Shown here: positions 1 through 5,606 of the stretch, in pieces
Layout of the letters: each line of letters starts with the position of its first letter
Position numbering within the stretch: position 1 is the first letter of the stretch
Source of the DNA: Porticoccaceae bacterium
Lineage (GTDB): Bacteria; Pseudomonadota; Gammaproteobacteria; Pseudomonadales; Porticoccaceae
Assembly (NCBI GenBank): GCA_023229065.1
Contig: JALNZZ010000077.1
Coordinates: forward strand, 1-9,798
DNA length: 9,798 nucleotides
Reading direction: 5' to 3'
Position numbers and translations under genes: made by a program
The notes under the pieces: model-generated
Database searches by the model: none
Seen by the model: only the letters and a program-made list of their open reading frames with translations
Told to the model about the DNA's origin: nothing

Positions 1-2
1 GG

Positions 3-779
3 CTGATGAATTTACACCTGGTGCGCAGCTGGTGCTGTCGTGCGGTGATGTTCGACAGCACCAATCAGCCCGTCGTGCCCGGCACCGAACTGCGGCGGAA
101 AAACACCTTGGTACTGCGGGGTTCCTTCCGGCCACCGACCAAGGTCCACGTCGACATGATGGAAGGTGCCCTGCGCCAATTTATCGAGGTGGAGGGCATC
201 ACCGACAACAATGTCACCACGCTGGCGGAAATCACCATGGCGGATATCGCTGCCGACAAGGATCAGGCCGACCAAGAGTTTCTCAATCGCGTCGATCTGC
301 TCACCGGGCTTGGCTACAGTGTGCTGGTGTCTGATTACCTGCGATTTTTCCGCCTGCGCTCATGGATCCGCCGCTATACCCACAACAGTATCGGCATCGT
401 GCTCAGTGTGCTGGATTTTGACCAGCTCTTTGATCCGCGTTTTTATGAAGGCTTGGAGGGCGGCATTCTCGAAGCCATGGGCAAGTTGTTCTCCGACAAC
501 ACCCATGTTTATGTCTACCCGGCGCGCATCGGCGACAAGCTTATTTCTCTCGACAATGTGGCTGTATCGACGGATCTGGAGCATTTGCGCCAACACCTGG
601 TGGCCAACAATGCCATGGTGCCCGCGCGCTATTTCAACGAGGAGCACCTGCAGATTGTGCCGGCAGAAGTGCTCAAGCAAATTACCAGCGGCAAGGCTGG
701 CTGGGAAGACAGCGTTCCCGACCAGGTGGCTCAGGTCATCAAGAGCCGACGCCTCTATGGGTATCGCGGAGAGCTCTGA
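3..779 (+). CDS. Conserved hypothetical protein, 5'-truncated by the window edge
   Basis: The frame is open from the first complete codon (3-5) to TGA at 777-779. An ATG lies at 6, but no ribosome binding site is visible and only five bases precede it, so this is probably the C-terminal ~258 residues of a longer protein. There is no signal peptide, membrane segment, Walker motif or metal-binding cluster. Notable stretches, counted from the ATG at 6, are RGSFRPPTKVHVDMMEGAL (about 39-57) and GGILEAMGKLFSDNTHVYVYP (about 152-172). The composition looks like a soluble cytoplasmic alpha/beta protein. I do not recognise the family and assign no function. It converges on glrR with 59 bases between the stop codons, so it is not part of the two-component operon. 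The first ~15 residues (including SWCC) look less regular than the rest; a sequencing frameshift near the edge cannot be excluded. Confidence 0.75.
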   Translation: MMNLHLVRSWCCRAVMFDSTNQPVVPGTELRRKNTLVLRGSFRPPTKVHVDMMEGALRQFIEVEGITDNNVTTLAEITMADIAADKDQADQEFLNRVDLLTGLGYSVLVSDYLRFFRLRSWIRRYTHNSIGIVLSVLDFDQLFDPRFYEGLEGGILEAMGKLFSDNTHVYVYPARIGDKLISLDNVAVSTDLEHLRQHLVANNAMVPARYFNEEHLQIVPAEVLKQITSGKAGWEDSVPDQVAQVIKSRRLYGYRGEL

Positions 780-802
780 CACGGAGAACTCTGAAGCAGA
801 GC

Positions 803-824
803 TGAAAGTCCCGCCTCACTTTCA
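803..824. other. Inverted repeat between convergent genes
   Basis: TGAAAGT (803-809) and ACTTTCA (818-824) form a perfect 7-bp inverted repeat with an 8-base loop. It lies in the 59-base gap between the stop codons of the unknown gene and glrR. A second, smaller hairpin (CTCTG-AAG-CAGAG, 789-801) precedes it. The position suits a bidirectional transcription end, but neither strand shows a clear T-run after the stem, so it is not a canonical intrinsic terminator. Confidence 0.3.
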
Positions 825-838
825 CTCCAGCATTCGCC

Positions 839-2236
839 CTATTCCGTCTCTCCGGTATCGCGATAGCGAGCCGGGTCGAGGCCATGCTTCTTCACCAGCT
901 TGTGAAAATCTGAGCGGTTGCGGCCTGCCAGCTCTGCTGCCAGCGTCATGTTGCCACTGGTGGCGGTGAGCAGTTGGACAAGATATTCTCGCTCGAACTC
1001 CTTTCGCGCCTCGCTCAGCGAAGCGATGCCCAGCGGCATTTCTCCCGGCAGCGCCTCGCGGGCAAGAGTCGCTGAGATCAGCGGAGCAGTGCTGAGCGCA
1101 AACAGTCGCTCCATGACATTTTCCAGTTGGCGAATATTGCCGGGCCAGCTATAGCCCAACAGATGTCCCAATGCATCCGGGGCGAGCACTTTTTCAGGTT
1201 TGCCGGTGCGACGGGCAATTTTGGCCAGGAAATGCTCTACCAGCAGGGGAATATCCTCAAGACGCTCGCGCAGTGGCGGCAAGTGCAGACTCACGACATT
1301 GAGGCGATAGTAGAGGTCTTCGCGAAAGCGCTTGTCGACAATGGCTTCGTCGAGGTTGATGTGGGTGGCGGAGATCACGCGCACATTGATGGGTATATCG
1401 GTGCGACCGCCCACAGGACGCACTATGCCCTCCTGCAACACCCTTAACAGTTTGGCCTGTAAGGGATAGGGCATATCGCCGATCTCGTCCAGCAGGACGG
1501 TGCCGCCGTCCGCTGTACTGAACAATCCTTCGCGATCCTGACTGGCGCCAGTAAAGGCACCTTTGACGTAACCAAACAGTTCAGACTCCAGCAGTTCCGT
1601 GGGGATAGCACTACAGTTGATGGCGACAAAAGGCTTGTCGGCGCGGGGGCTGAGACGATGAATGGTATCGGCAAGCAGCTCTTTGCCGGTGCCACTTTCC
1701 CCGGTCACCAGAATATTCACATCGCTGTCGGCATAGAGACGGGCCTGCTCCAGCAGCTGGAACATCCGGGCACTGCGAGTCAACACCGGCATCGCACTAG
1801 TGACAGGGCTGTCGCCGCCCTGGCCGCCGTGTAGCGCCAACGCTTTGTTGAGGGTGCTGAGCAATTCGTCCTTGTCTACCGGCTTGGTCAGAAAAGCAAA
1901 GACACCCTCCCGTGTGGCATCGACCGCGTCGCGGATAGTACCGTGCGCGGTGAGCAGGATTACGGGCAGCGCCGGCCAGCGCTGCTGTACCCGAGAGAAC
2001 AGGGCGAGGCCGTCCATCGGCTCCATGCGCAGGTCACTTACCAACACCGTAACCGGATTGGACTCCAGCAAGGCCAGTGCTTCTTCCCCACTGCGCGCAC
2101 TGAGAGTGTCGAAGGCAAAAGCCTTAAGGCGCAAGCTCAGCAACTTGAGCATGCCGGGGTCGTCATCCACCAATAAGACCAGAGCCCCTTTGGTATCGTT
2201 TTGCAGCCTTCTTTTCTCCATGCCGTCACCTCTCAT
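839..2236 (-). CDS. glrR: Sigma-54-dependent response regulator, GlrR/QseF family
   Basis: NtrC-type activator of 465 residues with the full three-domain plan. The receiver domain (about 18-130) has the acidic pocket VDDDP and phosphoacceptor Asp68 in VSDLRM. The AAA+ domain (about 150-385) has Walker A GESGTGKE (179-186), the sigma-54-contacting GAFTGA loop (226-231) and Walker B VLLDE (247-251). The C-terminal helix-turn-helix ends AGRNRSDFHKLVKKHGLD. The receiver start (LLVDDDPGMLKLLSLRL), the LTKPVDKD segment and the AGRNR...FHKL end closely match E. coli GlrR as I remember it, so the subfamily call is firm. Phosphorylated GlrR works as an oligomer at enhancers to open sigma-54 promoters. 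The gene is last in the glrK-qseG-glrR operon. Its ATG overlaps the previous stop (ATGA). A second in-frame ATG at 2221, behind AGAGGTGA, is an equally good or better start and would give 460 residues. Confidence 0.95.
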   Translation of the reverse strand: MRGDGMEKRRLQNDTKGALVLLVDDDPGMLKLLSLRLKAFAFDTLSARSGEEALALLESNPVTVLVSDLRMEPMDGLALFSRVQQRWPALPVILLTAHGTIRDAVDATREGVFAFLTKPVDKDELLSTLNKALALHGGQGGDSPVTSAMPVLTRSARMFQLLEQARLYADSDVNILVTGESGTGKELLADTIHRLSPRADKPFVAINCSAIPTELLESELFGYVKGAFTGASQDREGLFSTADGGTVLLDEIGDMPYPLQAKLLRVLQEGIVRPVGGRTDIPINVRVISATHINLDEAIVDKRFREDLYYRLNVVSLHLPPLRERLEDIPLLVEHFLAKIARRTGKPEKVLAPDALGHLLGYSWPGNIRQLENVMERLFALSTAPLISATLAREALPGEMPLGIASLSEARKEFEREYLVQLLTATSGNMTLAAELAGRNRSDFHKLVKKHGLDPARYRDTGETE

Positions 2237-2730
2237 GGTATCACCCGGATCGGCCGCAGGGCGTCGACCTCATTCTCGATGTCTCGAATCCCGTTGATGG
2301 TGGTCTCCAATTGCTCGGCAAGTTGTGTATTCCTCTCCTCCAGCAAGCGGTAAGTGCGAGCATGATCCCGCAGCAGTGATACCAGAGCGCGTTCACTTTC
2401 CGTAGCAGGAGGCTCGTCAAACTGCGCCAGCGCTTCTCGCAACAGGCCGGGTGTGCGTTCCGGCTGACAGCTGGCGAGCAGCAGACGCTCCATACGATCC
2501 TCTGGCGTTTTTCCTCCCACTGTCAGTTCCATCATCCGGGCTCGCTGCTCCGGTACACTCTGCTGGCACAACTCTGTTCGCTCGACAAGCCAGTCGCGGG
2601 GGGATGTTGCCCGGGGCGGTGGCAGCAAGGCATCCTGTACCCCGCTATCAGTCGGCGCCAGGCTGTGACAGGCGGCCAACCCCAAAGTCGCGAGGGATAG
2701 CCAAACGAGTGAAATTGCTGACACTTTCAT
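2233..2730 (-). CDS. qseG: QseG-like outer-membrane lipoprotein of the GlrK/GlrR operon
   Basis: Protein of 165 residues starting with a lipoprotein signal peptide; the lipobox LAAC puts the lipidated cysteine at residue 21. The mature part is mostly helical and charged. Its C-terminal third (about 125-160) reads as a coiled coil rich in Leu, Glu and Gln, ending in VDALRPIRVIP. It sits between kinase and regulator genes exactly where E. coli has qseG (yfhG), whose product is an outer-membrane lipoprotein that interacts with the GlrK/QseE kinase. Assignment rests mainly on this synteny plus the lipobox, because QseG proteins diverge strongly. It is shorter than the roughly 237 residues I recall for E. 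coli QseG. I chose the ATG at 2730 because it overlaps the glrK stop by one base (TAATG), a coupling arrangement, and puts the signal peptide at the N-terminus. An in-frame ATG at 2760 would add ten residues inside glrK. Confidence 0.8.
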   Translation of the reverse strand: MKVSAISLVWLSLATLGLAACHSLAPTDSGVQDALLPPPRATSPRDWLVERTELCQQSVPEQRARMMELTVGGKTPEDRMERLLLASCQPERTPGLLREALAQFDEPPATESERALVSLLRDHARTYRLLEERNTQLAEQLETTINGIRDIENEVDALRPIRVIP

Positions 2731-4208
2731 TATGCTGTTTCCTGCTGAGGGAGTGGACATTCGAGCCAGAAGCGCGCGCCCTCCCCCGGGTGCGAGCGCA
2801 CCTCGATACGCCCGTGAAGAAGTCTCACCGCTTCATCCACAATGGCCAGGCCAATGCCGTTGCGAGGAGTGCTATCCTGACGGCTGGCGCGACCACAATA
2901 AAAGGGCGTGAAGATGGCTTCCAGCTCATCGGCATCGATACCCGGTCCGCAATCCGCCACCTCGAGTCGCCAGTAACGATCGTCACAGCTCCACAGAACT
3001 TCGACAATGCCGCCAGCGGGGCTGAAGCGAAAGGCATTGCCCATCAGATTGCGCAGAATCATCTCCAATAAGCGAGCATCACAGCGCATCGTATCGGACT
3101 CGCCCTCCAACTGCCATTGTACCTGCTTGCCCGGCGCGGCTGTTTCCAGGTCGCGGCGGATGACATCACACAATTGGCGAACATTCACGGTGGCCGTGTG
3201 GGTGACCATGCCATGAGATACGGCGTTATAGTTCAGCAGTTGCTGGATCAGCTCCCCCAGATGGCGAGCATTTCCCCTCAGGATATCCAGCACCGCCTGC
3301 TGATCCTCATCAAGGGAACCGGCGACCCCATCCTCCAGTAGACTGGCCGCCTCGATAATGGCCGCCAAGGGCGTTTTCAATTCGTGGGTGACATGCTGGA
3401 TAAAAGCTGTTTTCTGTCGATCGGATGCGAGTACCTGCTGCCGCATCCATTCCAGATTCTCTCCAAGCGCCACCAAGTCTGCAGGGCCGTTAATTCGAAC
3501 CGGCTGGTCCCACTGGTGGCGACCAAATGCCTTGATTGCCTGGCTCAGACGCCAGATGGGACGGGAAACCATCAGGGAGCCGATAACCATCATCAGAATG
3601 GTGCCAGGCAGCGCCAGAACCGCCAGCACATACAGTTGATCGACAATGTGGTTAAAGTTTTCCTCTCCCCGCTGCAAAGCAAGCTGGCGATAGAGGTTGC
3701 CGTCTTTGACCAGCTCATCGGCAGTGGCTACCAATATCTGGCTGCGCGCGGCCAAGGCTTCGCCGCTCACCTCCGAAACCAGCAGATCACCCACCTCTGC
3801 GGCAGTGGCCTGGATATTAACCAGGTGGCTGATAATCCTGCTGAGGCTGCCCTGGGTTCTCTCATTCTCCACAACGGATGGCGCGGCGGGCAATAGGTCC
3901 TGCAATTGAGCGGCCAGGCGACCGAGGACAACATTTTTTTGACGGTACTGTTCGAGGAAGGCCTCGTCCTTCAGCAACTGATATTGACGGGCGGCACGCA
4001 CCAGCTCACGGAGGTTTTCCAACAGCGCTGACGTATGAGTGGAAAGACTGTCCAACTCCTGTACCAGAGCCTGTTGCTCGCGGGTCTGCTGCTCAAGCGA
4101 GAGCACCGCATAACTCACCGCCGCCAGCAGGGGAATGATGGCCAGCACCGCTGCCAGCGCCCACTGCTGCAACAGGGTCATCCTCTTGGGTCCTATTGCG
4201 ATTGCCAT
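2730..4208 (-). CDS. glrK: Sensor histidine kinase, GlrK/QseE family
   Basis: Inner-membrane kinase of 492 residues. Transmembrane helix 1 spans about 14-36. A mainly helical periplasmic region follows (about 37-190), then helix 2 (about 193-214, VLAVLALPGTILMMVIGSLMV) and HAMP (about 215-265). The HisKA H-box HVTHELKTPLAA carries phospho-acceptor His275. The HATPase domain has the N-box NLMGNAFRFSP (387-397), G1 DCGPG (419-423), F-box FTPFY and G2 GIGLAI (451-456). The H-box sequence and the qseG-glrR genes behind it identify the GlrK (QseE) family; it should phosphorylate Asp68 of the GlrR protein. I start at the ATG at 4208, with GGTGGAG about 4 bases upstream. The frame stays open to an ATG at 4283, but those 25 extra residues would put one candidate operator (4265-4282) inside the gene. 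An ATG at 4181 has its purine tract directly abutting it. Confidence 0.93.
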   Translation of the reverse strand: MAIAIGPKRMTLLQQWALAAVLAIIPLLAAVSYAVLSLEQQTREQQALVQELDSLSTHTSALLENLRELVRAARQYQLLKDEAFLEQYRQKNVVLGRLAAQLQDLLPAAPSVVENERTQGSLSRIISHLVNIQATAAEVGDLLVSEVSGEALAARSQILVATADELVKDGNLYRQLALQRGEENFNHIVDQLYVLAVLALPGTILMMVIGSLMVSRPIWRLSQAIKAFGRHQWDQPVRINGPADLVALGENLEWMRQQVLASDRQKTAFIQHVTHELKTPLAAIIEAASLLEDGVAGSLDEDQQAVLDILRGNARHLGELIQQLLNYNAVSHGMVTHTATVNVRQLCDVIRRDLETAAPGKQVQWQLEGESDTMRCDARLLEMILRNLMGNAFRFSPAGGIVEVLWSCDDRYWRLEVADCGPGIDADELEAIFTPFYCGRASRQDSTPRNGIGLAIVDEAVRLLHGRIEVRSHPGEGARFWLECPLPQQETA

Positions 4209-4218
4209 GCGCTCCACC

Positions 4219-4241
4219 GCTCTGTGCCAACTCAACAGAGC
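4219..4241 (-). other. Perfect 7-bp hairpin in the glrK leader
   Basis: GCTCTGT (4219-4225) and ACAGAGC (4235-4241) are perfect inverted repeats around a 9-base loop. Read on the minus strand, the hairpin ends 10 bases before the chosen glrK ATG and abuts its GGTGGAG ribosome binding site. It could affect translation of the operon or be a protein-binding dyad. Its half-site spacing differs from the two TGTY-N10-AACA repeats, so I do not count it as the same operator. Confidence 0.35.
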
Positions 4242-4264
4242 ATAAGAGTAACGCAGATCACCGC

Positions 4265-4282
4265 TGTCGCAAACTGGCAACA
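4265..4282 (+). promoter_or_regulatory. Candidate distal GlrR operator (upstream activating sequence)
   Basis: TGTC-N10-AACA matches the TGTC-N10-GACA operator reported for GlrR at 7 of 8 defined positions. Its centre is about 163 bases upstream of the predicted sigma-54 start site near 4437. It shares 13 of 18 positions with the proximal repeat at 4330-4347, including the GCA and GCAACA blocks. The two centres are 65 bases apart, close to a whole number of helical turns (about 6.2), so both could lie on roughly the same DNA face. Binding by GlrR is inferred. Confidence 0.5.
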
Positions 4283-4328
4283 CAGTATCTCTATGAAATC
4301 CATGTACTTTTGTTCAAGCATTAGGCGA

Positions 4329-4348
4329 GTGTTGCAGAACAGCAACAC
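4329..4348 (+). promoter_or_regulatory. Candidate proximal GlrR operator: perfect inverted repeat
   Basis: GTGTTGC (4329-4335) and GCAACAC (4342-4348) form a perfect 7-bp inverted repeat with a 6-base spacer. The embedded TGTT-N10-AACA has the spacing of the reported GlrR site TGTC-N10-GACA, with one symmetrical change in each half. Its centre is about 98 bases upstream of the predicted start site, a usual enhancer distance for NtrC-type activators. The sequence is not followed by a T-run, so a terminator is unlikely. Confidence 0.55.
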
Positions 4349-4379
4349 CTATTGAAACCCTGACACCAAAAAGCAAACA

Positions 4380-4392
4380 TAAACCCTTGATA
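4380..4392 (-). promoter_or_regulatory. Candidate IHF binding site
   Basis: On the minus strand these 13 bases read TATCAAGGGTTTA, an exact match to the IHF consensus WATCAANNNNTTR. The flanks are A/T-rich. The centre is about 51 bases upstream of the predicted sigma-54 start, between the proximal operator and the -24/-12 promoter. That is where IHF usually bends DNA to bring an enhancer-bound activator onto sigma-54 polymerase. A short degenerate motif can occur by chance; the position is what makes it persuasive. Confidence 0.55.
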
Positions 4393-4410
4393 TAAAACAA
4401 CTTAACAAAG

Positions 4411-4425
4411 TGGCACAGGGATTGC
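4411..4425 (+). promoter_or_regulatory. Sigma-54 (-24/-12) promoter
   Basis: TGGCACAGGGATTGC, followed by TTT, matches the sigma-54 consensus TGGCACGNNNNTTGCW with a single mismatch (A for G at position 7). The invariant GG (4412-4413) and GC (4424-4425) are separated by exactly 10 bases. The predicted start site is near 4437, giving a 55-base leader before the EF-hand gene at 4492. Candidate activator sites and an IHF site lie upstream, and the divergent operon encodes a sigma-54 activator. Confidence 0.85.
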
Positions 4426-4444
4426 TTTAGTAGATGGCGAACCC

Positions 4445-4461
4445 GTTGCCAACTCGGCAAC
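4445..4461 (+). other. Inverted repeat in the leader of the EF-hand gene
   Basis: GTTGCC (4445-4450) and GGCAAC (4456-4461) form a perfect 6-bp stem with loop AACTC, at about +9 to +25 of the predicted transcript. It could be an RNA hairpin stabilising the 5' end. The arms share GTTGC/GCAAC with the upstream operator at 4329-4348 but the spacer is one base longer, so it may instead be a third, variant activator site. It ends 17 bases before the AAGGAAAA ribosome binding site (4479-4486) and should not occlude it. Confidence 0.4.
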
Positions 4462-4491
4462 CAACCCCTAAACCACACAAGGAAAATCACC

Positions 4492-4815
4492 ATGCGACTG
4501 TCACTGGCCATCTTCTTTGCCTTCTTTCTGGTGGGAACGGCCCTGGGCTCCAACTATGAGCGGCCCAACGATCTTGCTGACCGCTATACCAGCATTTTCA
4601 ATCAGCTCGATGCTGACGGTGACAACCACCTAACTCAAGAAGAAGCCGCCGCAGCAGGCCTCACTGCCGAGAGCTTTCGGCGCCTGGATAAAAACGGTGA
4701 TGGCCAGCTCAGTCTGGATGAGTTTGTGACGCTGGCTAACGACGCTGAAGCCCTGACCTCCGATACCGGCTCCGGCTCAAGTTCCGACGCCGACCTCGTC
4801 CAGCAAGGTGGCTAA
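4492..4815 (+). CDS. Small exported EF-hand protein
   Basis: Protein of 107 residues with a Sec-type signal peptide (MRLSLAIFFAFFLVGTALG, cleavage near residue 19-20). A pair of EF-hand loops follows. Loop 1 (40-51) has Asp40, Asp42, Asp44, Thr48 and Glu51 at calcium-coordinating positions, but Asn where glycine is usual at position 6. Loop 2 (66-77) is canonical: Asp66, Asn68, Asp70, Gly71 and Glu77. The tail (about 88-107) is Ser/Gly/Asp-rich and looks disordered. The likely role is periplasmic or extracellular Ca2+ binding; no enzyme domain is present. The ribosome binding site is AAGGAAAA. The gene is the first one behind the sigma-54 promoter at 4411-4425, diverging from glrK, which suggests it is a target of the GlrK/GlrR system. 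The barrel gene begins 58 bases downstream with no terminator between, so the two may be co-transcribed. I do not recognise a named gene. Confidence 0.85.
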   Translation: MRLSLAIFFAFFLVGTALGSNYERPNDLADRYTSIFNQLDADGDNHLTQEEAAAAGLTAESFRRLDKNGDGQLSLDEFVTLANDAEALTSDTGSGSSSDADLVQQGG

Positions 4816-4873
4816 CACTTGTAGCTTAACAACATGGACCAGCCATTTTCGGGCCAGTTCCAAGGAGAGTGTT

Positions 4874-5440
4874 ATGAACAAGAAGTTGACAACCGCTATC
4901 TCACTGACGGCACTCTGTTCCGCCCTCATGTTTGCTGCAGGTGCCAGCGCTGATACAGAGAGCGGCCTCTATGCAGGTGGCAACTACGGTGGATTCAAAG
5001 CACGGGGAGGCGATTTCAAAGACGATCACGACTTATTGGAAGGGGTGGTCGGCTGGCAGATTATTCCTTACATGGCTGTTGAGGGTAACTACATCAATTT
5101 CGGCAAATACGGCAACAGCGCTGCCTCAGCTGAAGTTGATGGCTACGGTGCCTCAGTAGTAGGACGGCTGCCGCTGACGGACAGCTTCAGCATCTACGCC
5201 AAAGGCGGCCTGTTCTGGTGGGATGCCGACGTAAAGGTGCTTGGCATCAAGCGCAGCCAGAATGACGAGAGTCCTTTCTATGGGGTAGGTGCGGCGTTTC
5301 ACATCACTCCAGCGCTGGGCCTTATCGCTGAATACAAACGCTTTGAAATGGACTATGACCGCCGCGACTTTCCGGTTGCACCGCGAAAATCCAACACTGA
5401 CCTGGATACCTTGACGGTGGGTGTCCGCTTCAATTTCTGA
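4874..5440 (+). CDS. Outer-membrane beta-barrel protein (small OmpA-like porin type)
   Basis: Protein of 188 residues with a signal peptide ending ASA|DTE (cleavage after residue 26). The mature chain alternates polar and hydrophobic residues in about eight strands, for example GLYAGGNYGGF, YMAVEGNYINF, GYGASVVGRLPL, FSIYAKGGLFWW, YGVGAAFHITP, LGLIAEYKRFEM and LDTLTVGVRFNF. It ends in Phe, the usual C-terminal signal for the BAM assembly machinery. The length fits an eight-stranded barrel of the OmpA N-terminal/OmpW-like size, without a peptidoglycan-binding domain. Such proteins sit in the outer membrane; the specific function is unknown. The start is the ATG at 4874 because AAGGAGAG (4862-4869) precedes it and the signal peptide begins there; an in-frame ATG at 4808 overlaps the EF-hand gene and would bury the signal peptide. 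It may be co-transcribed with the EF-hand gene. Confidence 0.87.
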   Translation: MNKKLTTAISLTALCSALMFAAGASADTESGLYAGGNYGGFKARGGDFKDDHDLLEGVVGWQIIPYMAVEGNYINFGKYGNSAASAEVDGYGASVVGRLPLTDSFSIYAKGGLFWWDADVKVLGIKRSQNDESPFYGVGAAFHITPALGLIAEYKRFEMDYDRRDFPVAPRKSNTDLDTLTVGVRFNF

Positions 5441-5490
5441 CCTGTCGAGTGCGGGTCTTAACCAGCTTCCTGCCAAGGGAGGGAAACCCG

Positions 5491-5511
5491 CCAGTGTTTT
5501 TATAGCACTGG
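5491..5511 (+). other. Intergenic hairpin after the barrel gene
   Basis: CCAGTG (5491-5496) and CACTGG (5506-5511) form a 6-bp stem with a 9-base T/A-rich loop, 50 bases after the barrel stop codon. It lacks a following T-run, so transcription probably does not end here by the intrinsic mechanism. Together with the larger hairpin at 5538-5571 it makes the 166-base gap before the lipoprotein gene unusually structured. Confidence 0.35.
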
Positions 5512-5537
5512 TGTTCACAACGAAGAAGAGAAAGACC

Positions 5538-5571
5538 CCGTCACCAGTCGGCCTTGGCTGGCTGGTGACGG
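5538..5571. other. Long stable hairpin with CUUG tetraloop
   Basis: The arms CCGTCACCAG (5538-5547) and CTGGTGACGG (5562-5571) pair perfectly. The stem continues inward through T-G, C-G, G-T, G-C and C-G pairs to a CTTG loop (5553-5556). That gives 15 uninterrupted pairs including two wobbles. On the plus strand no T-run follows. On the minus strand a pyrimidine-rich tract follows, but no minus-strand gene ends here. It could protect the 3' end of the barrel mRNA, structure the lipoprotein leader, or belong to a dispersed repeat family. Confidence 0.55.
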
Positions 5572-5606
5572 ACACTACCAGGACACCCTACTGACTCGGA
5601 GACCTT

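Noticed and set aside
4215..4229. TGGCAC on the minus strand as a sigma-54 promoter for glrK
   Set aside because: The -24 half is present, but the position of the -12 half reads GTG with no TTGC, so the invariant GC is missing.
4209..4283. Longer glrK starting at the ATG at 4283
   Set aside because: The extra 25 residues do not resemble a kinase N-terminus, and this stretch holds the leader hairpin and one candidate operator. The start at 4208 has a better-placed ribosome binding site.
4445..4461. Intrinsic terminator in the EF-hand leader
   Set aside because: The stem is only 6 bp and is followed by C/A-rich sequence with no T-run.
4209..4491. A GlmY/GlmZ-type small RNA gene upstream of glrK
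   Set aside because: The sigma-54 promoter leads after 55 bases into a coding sequence with a good ribosome binding site. No terminator hairpin with a T-run lies between 4437 and 4492, and I see no GlmY-like structure.
4808..4873. Upstream in-frame ATG for the barrel protein
   Set aside because: It overlaps the end of the EF-hand gene and would place 22 residues before the signal peptide; the ATG at 4874 has a strong AAGGAGAG site.
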